From NCBI RefSeq assembly GCF_024494695.1, contig NZ_JANHDP010000006.1, positions 223,399 to 287,398 of the forward strand: a stretch of DNA of 64,000 nt, in the 5' to 3' direction. The position numbers were made by a program, and so were the translations under genes. Numbering within the stretch: position 1 is the first letter of the stretch; each line of letters opens with the position of its first letter. The DNA comes from Natronoarchaeum rubrum. Lineage in GTDB: Archaea > Halobacteriota > Halobacteria > Halobacteriales > Natronoarchaeaceae. The notes beneath the pieces are model-generated. The model was not told the DNA's origin and made no database searches. It was given only the letters and a program-made list of their open reading frames with translations. Positions 8,493 through 16,425 of the stretch are shown piece by piece.

Positions 8493-10226
8493 ATGCGATT
8501 GCTCGCGGTCCACGCCGACAGCCTGTCCTTCGAGGCGGTCCAGCCCGCGAGCGAGGGCGACGCCGCTCCGGCCGAAACTTCCGGCCCGGACGGGAACGCT
8601 CCGAAATCGGGATCGATCGGCGAGTGCGTCGTCGGCGTCGTCGCGATCGATCGGGGCGATCGGGCCGACCTCGACGCGGTCGCGGCCGACGCCGCCGCCG
8701 AGCTGGACGCCGTCGCCGACCGGCTGAGCGTCGAGCGGATCGGACTGATCCCTCGCGAGGAACTCGTCGACGATCCCGCGGACGCGGCCGTCGCGGCGAC
8801 GGCGCTGGAAGCCATTGCCGACCGGCTGGACGCCGAGCGCGAACTGCCCCGGGCGCCAGTGGGCTGGCGGCTCGCCAGCCAGATCGAGCGGAAGGGGCAC
8901 CCGTTTGCCGAACAGGCGATTCGGGTCGTGCCGCGGCGGCAAAGCGGCGACGAGACGCCGCGCGGGAGCGGCGAGACGCCGAATCGAAGCGCCGAGACGC
9001 CGAGCCCGAGCGCCGAGACGACGACCGAAGCGCTCTCGGCGCTCGGGTTGGCGACGCCGGACCCGGCGGCCGACGGCGACGCCGTGCGCTGGCTCCCGCG
9101 GGGCCAGTTCCTCCGTGACGCGCTCCGCGAGTACGCCGAGGACGCGCTGGCGGGCACCGGAGCGGCGCCGGCGTCGACGCCGTCGATCGACGTCCACGCG
9201 GCCGCGGATCGGCGAGCGGCGGCCGAAGCGACCGGCCCGATCGTCGGCCCCGCCGACCATCACCAGATCCTCCGACCCGGCGATCACGGCGGACTGCTGT
9301 CGTTTTTTGCGGACGCTGCTCTCGATGGCGCGCCCGTTCGGGTCGCCGAGACCGCTCGCTGGTCGACCGAGTCGGCCGCGAACCGGCCGCCGGCGACGTT
9401 CGACCGACGCGTCAGGCCCGAGTACCACGCCGCCCTGCCGGACGACGCCGCGGCGGTCGACGAGTTCGAGCGCCTCGCGGGCGTCGCCGCGGAGGCGTCG
9501 GCGGCGCTCGGCGCCGATGCGGCGACGCTGACGCTCGCCGAGGGGTTCGCCACGGACCGGCCGGCGTTCGGCGATCGGATCGCCGCCGCGCTGGACGATC
9601 CGGTGGCAGTCGAAACGGTGCCGGACGAGGGCCGATACTGGGCGGCCCGGCTATCGTTCGTCGTGACTGACGGGGATGGCCGGGAGCGCACGCTGGGGAG
9701 CGTCGAACTCGACGCCGCGACGCCGAAGCGATTCGACATCGGAGGCGACGACGACGACGAGACGCCGACGCTCGTCCACGCCGCGCCGATCGGCGACGTC
9801 GAAGGCGCGACCGCAGCGCTGGCCGCCCGCGCAGCGGCGTCCGACCGGAGTGAACTGCCGATCTGGCTGGCGCCGACGCAGGTTCGGCTGGTGCCGATCG
9901 ACGACCGCCACGTCGAGCGCTGCGACGACGCCGCAGCCGAGTTGCGTGCGGCGGGCGTGCGCGCCGACGTCGACGCCCGCGAGGTGACCGTCGGCGAGCG
10001 CCTCGACCGGGCCGACCGGGAGCGGGTGCCGTACGTCGCCGTCGTCGGGGACCGGGAACTTGACGGGGCGGCGCTCGCGGTTCGGCGTCTGGAACCCGGT
10101 CGCGAGGACGAACTGTCCGTGGGGGCGCTCGGCGAGCGCGTGCTGGCCGACTGCGGAGAGCGGTCCGCCCCGGTCGGACGGCTACCGACCCGAATCGAAC
10201 GCGTCCCGGCAGACAGCGATGTGTAG
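8493..10226 (+). CDS. threonyl-tRNA synthetase editing protein (ThrRS-ed), catalytic core degenerate
   Basis: The 577-residue protein has the architecture of archaeal ThrRS without a working active site. Residues 1-140 form the archaeal D-aminoacyl-deacylase-like editing domain: MRLLAVHADSLSFEAV at the N-terminus and the KGHPFAEQAIR motif near residue 133. A low-complexity linker (about 150-180) has ETP repeats. Residues 185-450 match the class II core only faintly: LGSVELDAATPKRFDI and PTLVHAAPIGDVEG stand where HRA and the motif 3 GSxER Arg should be. The C-terminal anticodon domain is well kept from LPIWLAPTQVRLVPI (near residue 455). It should hydrolyse Ser-tRNA(Thr) in trans for a separate ThrRS encoded elsewhere. 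Such split proteins are known in some archaea. Confidence 0.85.
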   Translation: MRLLAVHADSLSFEAVQPASEGDAAPAETSGPDGNAPKSGSIGECVVGVVAIDRGDRADLDAVAADAAAELDAVADRLSVERIGLIPREELVDDPADAAVAATALEAIADRLDAERELPRAPVGWRLASQIERKGHPFAEQAIRVVPRRQSGDETPRGSGETPNRSAETPSPSAETTTEALSALGLATPDPAADGDAVRWLPRGQFLRDALREYAEDALAGTGAAPASTPSIDVHAAADRRAAAEATGPIVGPADHHQILRPGDHGGLLSFFADAALDGAPVRVAETARWSTESAANRPPATFDRRVRPEYHAALPDDAAAVDEFERLAGVAAEASAALGADAATLTLAEGFATDRPAFGDRIAAALDDPVAVETVPDEGRYWAARLSFVVTDGDGRERTLGSVELDAATPKRFDIGGDDDDETPTLVHAAPIGDVEGATAALAARAAASDRSELPIWLAPTQVRLVPIDDRHVERCDDAAAELRAAGVRADVDAREVTVGERLDRADRERVPYVAVVGDRELDGAALAVRRLEPGREDELSVGALGERVLADCGERSAPVGRLPTRIERVPADSDV

Positions 10227-10332
10227 CGACTCACGGTTGTCGGTCTCAACAGTTTTGCAGCACGCGACGTCGCAGAACCGAACCCCGTAGCACCGGTCCT
10301 TGGTCGTTCGTCGAGGAGACGTTGGCAATCAA

Positions 10333-10341
10333 ATACATAAG
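10333..10341 (+). promoter_or_regulatory. TATA-like box ATACATAAG
   Basis: An AT-rich box about 35 bases before the ATG at 10372 in otherwise GC-rich DNA; the likely promoter of the winged-helix gene. Confidence 0.4.
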
Positions 10342-10371
10342 ACTCCGGACTGCTCATAGTAACAGCCCCAC

Positions 10372-10773
10372 ATGACGCAAGCGCGATATCGAAACGGACG
10401 GCGGGTCATCGATCGCTGGGACGACGTTTTCGCGGCGCTCTCGGCCGAACCGCGTCGCCAGATCGTCCTATCACTGCTCGACGCCGCGCCCTCAGAGTCG
10501 GTGCCGCTGCCCGAGAGCGCGGTGAATCCCAACGTCCCGCCGGATCCCGAGAAGCTGCGCCGGGAGCTGCATCACCGCCATCTGCCGATGCTGTCCGATC
10601 TGGAGTTCGTTACGTGGGATCAGGATCCGCTGGTCGCCGTTCGGGGCCCCCGATTCGAGCAGGTGGCCGCGGTGTTCGACGCGCTGCAGTCGGCGGCGAC
10701 CGACGTGCCGGACTCGCTGGTCGTGGGCTGCCAGCGACTCGAACGGGAGCGACGAGACAGCTGCGACGGGTAG
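10372..10773 (+). CDS. haloarchaeal winged-helix regulator (ArsR-like, DUF7344-type)
   Basis: The 133-residue soluble protein has a winged helix at residues 17-100: DDVFAALSAEPRRQIVLSLL is helix 1-2, and RRELHHRHLPMLSDLEFVTWD is the recognition helix and wing. Haloarchaea carry many such single-domain proteins, usually transcription regulators of nearby genes or of gas-vesicle, rhodopsin or stress genes. It is convergent with the aldo/keto reductase 26 bases away. The target is unknown. Confidence 0.75.
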   Translation: MTQARYRNGRRVIDRWDDVFAALSAEPRRQIVLSLLDAAPSESVPLPESAVNPNVPPDPEKLRRELHHRHLPMLSDLEFVTWDQDPLVAVRGPRFEQVAAVFDALQSAATDVPDSLVVGCQRLERERRDSCDG

Positions 10774-10798
10774 CGGACCCGCCCGCGAACGCGCGGCG

Positions 10799-11782
10799 CT
10801 ACCAGCGCTGGTGGACGTGCTCGCGAACGTGCTCGTCGTAGATGTCCCGCACCGCGCCGTGGGTCTCGTGGGAGAGCGAGTCGAAGCCGGCGGCCGCGAC
10901 GTTCTGGGCGACGTGATCGGGGTCGGTCGAGCCGGGGATCACGGTCGAGACCGCGTCGTGGTCCAGGATCCACCGGAGCGTGAACTGAGCCATCGTCATC
11001 TCCTCGGGGACGTGGGGGCGAAGCTCGTCGACGGCGTCGAGCCCGACCTCGTAGGGGACGCCCGCGAACGTCTCGCCGACGTCGAACGCGTCGCCGTCGC
11101 GGTTGTAGTTGCGGTGGTCGTCCTCGGGGAACTCGGTGTCGCGATCGAGCTTGCCCGTCAGCAGCCCCGACGCGAGCGGGACGCGCACGATGACGCCGAT
11201 GTCGCGCCGTTTCGCCTCCTCGAAGAACAGCTCGGCGGGGCGCTGGCGGAACGGGTTGAAGATGATCTGGACGGTCTCGACGCCGGGGTACTCGATGGCC
11301 TTGAGCGCCTCCTCGACGCGCTCGACGCTGACGCCGTACTGGTCGATCTTGCCCGCGTCCGCGAGGTCGGCCAGCGCGTCGAACGTCTCGGGCTGATAGT
11401 AGACGTCGGTCGGCGGGCAGTGCAACTGCAGCAGATCCAGCGTCTCGACGCCGAGATTCTCCCGGCTACGGTCGACGAACCGCTCGATGTGCTCGCGGTC
11501 GTAGTCTGCGGCGACGTGGGGGTCGAGGCGGCGGCCCGCCTTCGTCGCCACGGTCGGCTGCTCGTCGCGCTCGTCGAGGACCTCCCGGATCAGGCGCTCG
11601 CTGCGGCCGTCGCCGTACACGTCGGCGGTGTCGACGAAGTCGACGCCCTCGTCCAGTGCCGCGCTGATGGCCGCGCGACCCTCCTCTTCCGAAACGTCGC
11701 CCCAGTCCGAGCCGACGTTCCACGTTCCGAGACCGATCTCCGTCACGTCCCAGCCGGTGTCGCCGAGTCGTCGCCGTTGCAT
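10799..11782 (-). CDS. aldo/keto reductase
   Basis: The 327-residue NADPH-dependent oxidoreductase is of the YajO/Tas-like type. The TIM-barrel starts RRLGDTGWDVTEIGLGTW. The catalytic tetrad is visible as Asp in FVDTADVYGDG with its Tyr, Lys in VATKAG and His in LLQLHCPP. The cofactor-binding end reads STVIPGSTDPDHVAQN. Length and motifs are complete. The physiological carbonyl substrate is unknown. Confidence 0.9.
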   Translation of the reverse strand: MQRRRLGDTGWDVTEIGLGTWNVGSDWGDVSEEEGRAAISAALDEGVDFVDTADVYGDGRSERLIREVLDERDEQPTVATKAGRRLDPHVAADYDREHIERFVDRSRENLGVETLDLLQLHCPPTDVYYQPETFDALADLADAGKIDQYGVSVERVEEALKAIEYPGVETVQIIFNPFRQRPAELFFEEAKRRDIGVIVRVPLASGLLTGKLDRDTEFPEDDHRNYNRDGDAFDVGETFAGVPYEVGLDAVDELRPHVPEEMTMAQFTLRWILDHDAVSTVIPGSTDPDHVAQNVAAAGFDSLSHETHGAVRDIYDEHVREHVHQRW

Positions 11783-11853
11783 ACCCGAATCGGTGGGCCG
11801 GCAGCCTCGTTACCGTTTGGGTAGCGTCAGGCTATCTTGTCGGGATCACTGCA

Positions 11854-11865
11854 CAAAATATACGG
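11854..11865 (+). promoter_or_regulatory. TATA-like box before the G8-domain gene
   Basis: An AAAATATAC core predicts transcription from about 11885, giving an unusually long 5' leader of about 65 bases before the ATG at 11950. Confidence 0.4.
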
Positions 11866-11904
11866 ACTACGGGCCAGTTGGTTGCGGCAACGAACACTCG
11901 AACT

Positions 11905-11934
11905 GCGGCCGGTTTCACGGGAACCACCGGCCGC
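11905..11934 (+). other. inverted repeat in the 5' leader of the G8-domain gene
   Basis: The arms GCGGCCGGT (11905-11913) and ACCGGCCGC (11926-11934) are perfectly complementary around a 12-base loop, ending 16 bases before the start codon. They could form an RNA hairpin over the translation start region or act as an operator. Confidence 0.45.
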
Positions 11935-11949
11935 GGTCGATACCGAAAC

Positions 11950-14841
11950 ATGACAGGAGACGACGGCGGCGCGGACGGCGATCGGGGGACAGAGCGACTG
12001 CCGGACGTCGAGACCCTCCGAACCGTCGATCGGCGGACGCTACTGCGAGCGACCGGCGCGACGGCCGGGGCAGGGCTGCTGGGCGCCGCCGCGTCGCAAC
12101 TGCTCGACGGCGACGGCGGGACGGCGGCGGCCGAAGGGATGACCGACCGCGAGGCCGCGATGGAACTGGTCGAAGAGGGGGCCGTGACCCACCGGGCCGT
12201 CGCGGACGGCGCGTGGACCGAGCGCACGACCTGGGACGCCGACGAGGCGCCCGACGACGGTGCGCGCGTCCACGTCCCCGAGGGGACGACGGTCAAAATC
12301 GGGGCGGAGCTATCAGCGCGGGTCGAGAGCGTCCGCGTCGACGGTAGCTTGCGCGTCGATCCGGCGACGGACACCCGCCTCGGCGTCCAGACGCTCGTCG
12401 TCGCCGAGACGGGGACGCTGGAGGTGGGGGCGCCGGAGACGCCCGTCGGACCGGCCGCGACGGCGACGATCGAGTTCCTCGACGGCGGGCCGATCGACGA
12501 GGACGACGACCCCCGTCGAGTCGGCCGCGGGCTGATCGCGATGGGACGGACCCGAATCTGCGGGAGCGAGCGGACGTCGTGGACCGCCGCGGCGACCGCG
12601 CCCGAGGCCGGCGACGCGACGCTCGAACTCGACGCGGCGCCGACCGGCTGGTCGGCCGGCGACCGGATCGTCGTCGCCGGGCTCTCGACCCGGTCGGACG
12701 AGGACGAGAAGCGGACGATCGCGGCGGTCGACGGCGATCGGGTAGAACTGGACGAGCCGCTGCGCTTCGATCACGTCCCGCCCGCCGAGGACCTGTCGGC
12801 GTACGTCGGCCATCTCGACCGGAACGTTCGCCTGCGATCGGAGACCGACGAGACGCCGCGGCGCGGCCACGTCATGTTCGCGACGCCGGACGTCGAGGTG
12901 CGACACGCCGGCTTCTACGATCTCGGACGGACGGAGAAGCGCCGGCCGTTCACTAACCCCGCCAACGGCGTCCCGCCGCGGGACGTGGAGCCGAACCCGA
13001 AGGCTCGCTACGCCGTCCATTTCCACCACGTCGGGGTCGACATCGAAGACCCAGCCCGGATCGTCGGCTGCGCGGTCTGGGGGAGCCCCGGCTGGGGCTA
13101 CGTCAACCACGGCAGCCACGTCGTCGTCGAGGACAGCGTGAGCTACGAGGTGACGGGCGCGGGGTTCGTCGCGGAGGCCGGCAACGAGATCGGCGCGTTC
13201 CGGCGGAACCTCGCGCTGCGCTCGCGGGGGTCGGGCCAGCGCGTCGACGCGCGCCAGTTCCGCGAGGACGCGGAGCCCGATCCGGAGAGCCGGCGAGCGT
13301 CGATCGACGACTTCGGCCACGGCGGCCACGGCTTCTGGCTGCAGAGCCCCGCCGTCGCCGTCGAGGAAAACGTCGCGGCCGGCCACCGCCACTACGGCAT
13401 CGTCTTCTGGAATCGGGCGCTGGCCGAGACGCCGACCGATCCCGAGAACATCGGCGGCGTCGTCGGGGAGCGCCCGAACTTCCCGATCGAGAACCTGGAG
13501 GGGCAGGCCGACCTGGCGACCTCCGACCGCGTCGTCGACGGCAAGGTCCCCTCCAGTTTCGTGGCGCTGCGCTCGTTCCGGGACAACGTCGTGTTCGCCT
13601 GCGGCGGGGGCGTCGAGATCTCGCGGCACATGTTCACCGAACCCCACCGACGCTACGACGAGTACGCGGTCGTCGAGAGGCTGACGGTCCACAGCGTCGG
13701 CGACTTCGTCACGCAGTGGAACCGGGCGCTGGAGGACTCGGGCAACCTCGGGCTGAAAGTGCGCTACAGCGCGAACCTCCTGTTGCGGGACTGCCGCCTG
13801 CTGGGCGTCGACGGGACCGGGACGGGGATCGAGCGCAACCACGCCGTCGAGAACCTCACGATCGAGAACTCGACGATCGACGGGTGGGACCTGGGCCAGC
13901 GCGCGCCGACGCGTGGCGTCGCCCACCTCCGTGACTGCGCGTTCGACAACGATCGGAACGTGCTCGTCGAGACGGGGGCGACGAGCAAGTGGAACCCCGC
14001 CCAGCGCCTGCGGATCGAGGGGACGACGCTCGCGGGCGGCGAGGACGGAAACGTCGAACTGACGCTCGACGACGATCCGGAGTTCTGGGGGCTGCTCGGC
14101 GACGAGAGCCGGATCGCGATCGAGGACCGGGAAGCGTACCTCCGCGGGCAGGCGTCCGACGCCGTCCCGTTCCCCGACGAGAGCGCGCTCGAAGAGATCG
14201 ACGGCGCGGACAAGCTCGGCGAGCTGACGGGCGAGGAGGGCCTCGATCCAGCTGCGCTCGTCGGGAAGTCGAACCGCGAGCTACAGTCGGCCTACGGCGT
14301 CTCGCTGCGGGGTGAGTTGCTCCCCGACGACGCCGTCGAAGACGAGCGACTCCGGGGCGCCCTGCTCGGGCCGGCGGGCGAGACGCCCGAGACCGTCGTG
14401 GTGCAGGCCGACGCCGGCGCGGTGAGCGACCCGCTCTCGGTCGGCGAGGACGAGACGGCGTCGAACGGCCGCTACGTCGCGCCGGGCGGCGCGAGCAGCG
14501 TCGACTACCCGCCGCGGTCGGGCCAGACCCGCGTCGCCTTCGAGGCGCCCGCGGGCGAGTACGCGCTGTGGGCCCGGGTCGTCACCCCGCGGAAGGACGC
14601 CGACTCGTTCTGGGTGACGATCGACGATCGCGACTGGCTGCGCTGGGACTGGATCGGCCGCGGGCACACCTGGCACTGGGAGCGCGTCCATGACAGCGAC
14701 GACGACCACCGGCCGGCGACGTTCGATCTCGATGCGGGCGAGCACGAACTGCTGGTCGCCCACCGCGAGGCCGACACGAAACTCGACCAGTTGCTGCTGG
14801 CCGACGGCGACTACCGGCCGTTCGGCCCCGACCCGTTCTGA
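11950..14841 (+). CDS. exported G8-domain, right-handed beta-helix protein
   Basis: The 963-residue secreted protein has a Tat signal: DRRTLLRATGATAG with the twin Arg at 28-29, followed by a Gly/Ala-rich hydrophobic core. A G8-type domain begins near residue 85 (GAWTERTTWDADEAPDDGARVHVPEGTT). It is followed by Asn-, His- and Gly-rich beta-helix repeats to about residue 700 (HFHHVGVDIED, NHGSHVVVEDSVSYEV). A C-terminal beta-sandwich-like module of about 130 residues (EYALWARVVTPRKDADSFWVTI) is probably carbohydrate-binding. G8 plus beta-helix is the layout of eukaryotic CEMIP/TMEM2/PKHDL1 proteins, some of which cleave hyaluronan, so a polysaccharide lyase, hydrolase or adhesin role is plausible (inference). 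The start was chosen at ATG 11950. Confidence 0.82.
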   Translation: MTGDDGGADGDRGTERLPDVETLRTVDRRTLLRATGATAGAGLLGAAASQLLDGDGGTAAAEGMTDREAAMELVEEGAVTHRAVADGAWTERTTWDADEAPDDGARVHVPEGTTVKIGAELSARVESVRVDGSLRVDPATDTRLGVQTLVVAETGTLEVGAPETPVGPAATATIEFLDGGPIDEDDDPRRVGRGLIAMGRTRICGSERTSWTAAATAPEAGDATLELDAAPTGWSAGDRIVVAGLSTRSDEDEKRTIAAVDGDRVELDEPLRFDHVPPAEDLSAYVGHLDRNVRLRSETDETPRRGHVMFATPDVEVRHAGFYDLGRTEKRRPFTNPANGVPPRDVEPNPKARYAVHFHHVGVDIEDPARIVGCAVWGSPGWGYVNHGSHVVVEDSVSYEVTGAGFVAEAGNEIGAFRRNLALRSRGSGQRVDARQFREDAEPDPESRRASIDDFGHGGHGFWLQSPAVAVEENVAAGHRHYGIVFWNRALAETPTDPENIGGVVGERPNFPIENLEGQADLATSDRVVDGKVPSSFVALRSFRDNVVFACGGGVEISRHMFTEPHRRYDEYAVVERLTVHSVGDFVTQWNRALEDSGNLGLKVRYSANLLLRDCRLLGVDGTGTGIERNHAVENLTIENSTIDGWDLGQRAPTRGVAHLRDCAFDNDRNVLVETGATSKWNPAQRLRIEGTTLAGGEDGNVELTLDDDPEFWGLLGDESRIAIEDREAYLRGQASDAVPFPDESALEEIDGADKLGELTGEEGLDPAALVGKSNRELQSAYGVSLRGELLPDDAVEDERLRGALLGPAGETPETVVVQADAGAVSDPLSVGEDETASNGRYVAPGGASSVDYPPRSGQTRVAFEAPAGEYALWARVVTPRKDADSFWVTIDDRDWLRWDWIGRGHTWHWERVHDSDDDHRPATFDLDAGEHELLVAHREADTKLDQLLLADGDYRPFGPDPF

Positions 14842-15127
14842 GTCGACCCGCGGCCACGTGGAGAACTTTTTTGTGGGATCGACGACAACTATCGAGCGAG
14901 ATGGAGACCCTTTCTCCTCGCCCGTGACCGCGACCGGCGCGGCTCCCGCGTAGCGGAGCCAGGACGGACAGCGGTGCGGTCACGATTCGACCGGACGGAC
15001 CCGACAGCCGCCGGTCCGTCCGCGGGATCGAGGACGACTGCAGTCGCAGCGACGCCGACCGCGGGTCCGTCCGCCGCGGCCCGGCAGCTGCGACCCTCAG
15101 CGGGCCGACGCGAGCGCCCGACGACAC
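14842..15127 (+). other. structured untranslated leader before hflX
   Basis: This 286-base gap begins with a T-run (CTTTTTTG, near 14866-14873) that could terminate the G8 gene or act as a weak TATA for a start near 14900. It then holds a dense set of perfect inverted repeats. CGTGACCGC 14923-14931 pairs with 14976-14984 and encloses the hairpin GGCTCC...GGAGCC 14941-14960. CGGACGGACC 14992-15001 can pair with either 15013-15022 or 15064-15073. CGACTGCAGTCG 15035-15046 is self-complementary. No convincing coding frame was seen. Confidence 0.5.
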
Positions 15128-16417
15128 GTGATACGACAAGCGATCATCGCAGCACGAGAGACGAACGAGCGACCGGACACGGCGGAGATCCGCGGCCTCG
15201 CCGAAGCGGCCGAGTACCGGATCGTCGGCGAGATCGACCAGCGCCGACGCGAGGACCCGAGCTACTATTTCGGACGGGGAAAGGCCGAAGAACTGGCGGC
15301 ACTCGCCGACAGGACCGAGGCCGACGCCGTCGTCGTCGACGGAGAACTCTCGCCGGGACAGACGGCGTCGCTCGGGGAGTTACTTCCCGACGGCGTCGAG
15401 GTGGTCGACCGCCATCGGCTGGTGCTCGGCATCTTCGCCGACCGAGCCGGCTCTCGGGCGGCCCGGCTGCAGGTTGAACTGGCTCAGTTGCGGTACTGGA
15501 AGCCGCGGCTGGAGGCGATCGTCGGGCAGGACGCCGCCGCCGAGGTGCGGTACCACAACGAGAACGACCGCCGGGTGCTGGACGTCGAGCGCCGGATCGA
15601 GACGCTCCAGCGGACTCTGGAAGACGTGTCCGACGCTCGCTCGGACCGCCGCGAGCGGCGTCGATCGGAGGGGTTCGACCACGTCGCGCTCGCGGGCTAC
15701 ACGAACGCCGGCAAGTCGACGCTGCTGCACCGGCTGGCCGACGAACTCTCGGTCGACGAGCGCGCGCCCGACCACGAGGACCTGACGGCAACGGCGAGCG
15801 TCGAAGACCAGCTGTTCGAGACGCTGGAGACGACGACCCGTCGGGCGACCGTCGGAGGCCGCCGCGCCCTGCTGACCGACACCGTCGGCTTCGTCGAGGG
15901 GTTACCCCACGATGCGGTCCGGTCCTTCGAGACGACGCTCAGGACGATCCGCGACGCCGACGCGACGCTGCTCGTGGTCGACGCCTGCGATCCGCCCGAC
16001 GCCGTCGCAGAGAAGGTCGCAGTGACGCTCTCGACGCTCGGCGAGACGAGCGGCCCGGTAGTGCCGGTGTTGAACAAGGTCGACGCCGCGGCGGATCTCT
16101 CGGCGAGCCGCGCGGCGCTGCGCGACGCCGCGAGCGAGCGGGGCGGAGCAGGTCGCGATCCGATTCCGGCGAGCGCGCTGACCGGCGAGGGCGTCGACGA
16201 CCTCCGGGCGGCCCTGCGCGACGCGCTGCCGACCGCCGAGACGGCGATCGAGGTGCCGAACTGCAGCGGGGCGCAGGCGCTGCTCTCGTGGGCGTACGAC
16301 AGCGGACGCGTCTCCGCGGTCGCCTACGAGGGAGCGCGGCTATCGTTCCGCTTCGCGGCGCGGCCGGACGTCGTCGAGAAAGCGGAGCGAAAGGCGGCGA
16401 CCGTCGGCGAACGATAG
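15128..16417 (+). CDS. hflX: GTPase HflX
   Basis: HflX is a ribosome-associated GTPase that splits or rescues stalled large subunits under stress. The 429-residue protein has the N-terminal HflX domain (AIIAARETNERPDTAEIRGL; SYYFGRGKAEEL) and a coiled-coil linker (LDVERRIETLQRTLEDV). The GTPase domain has G1 GYTNAGKSTL near residue 191, G3 DTVGFVEGLPH and G4 NKVD. A GTG start fits the family N-terminus. The long structured leader upstream suggests post-transcriptional control, which would be unusual for a haloarchaeal gene. Confidence 0.94.
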   Translation: MIRQAIIAARETNERPDTAEIRGLAEAAEYRIVGEIDQRRREDPSYYFGRGKAEELAALADRTEADAVVVDGELSPGQTASLGELLPDGVEVVDRHRLVLGIFADRAGSRAARLQVELAQLRYWKPRLEAIVGQDAAAEVRYHNENDRRVLDVERRIETLQRTLEDVSDARSDRRERRRSEGFDHVALAGYTNAGKSTLLHRLADELSVDERAPDHEDLTATASVEDQLFETLETTTRRATVGGRRALLTDTVGFVEGLPHDAVRSFETTLRTIRDADATLLVVDACDPPDAVAEKVAVTLSTLGETSGPVVPVLNKVDAAADLSASRAALRDAASERGGAGRDPIPASALTGEGVDDLRAALRDALPTAETAIEVPNCSGAQALLSWAYDSGRVSAVAYEGARLSFRFAARPDVVEKAERKAATVGER

Positions 16418-16425
16418 TTGGTGGG

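Noticed and set aside
14974..15477. Open frame covering the hflX leader and 5' end
   Set aside because: Arg/Pro/Thr-rich product without acidic bias; overlaps hflX in another frame; the region is explained by inverted repeats.
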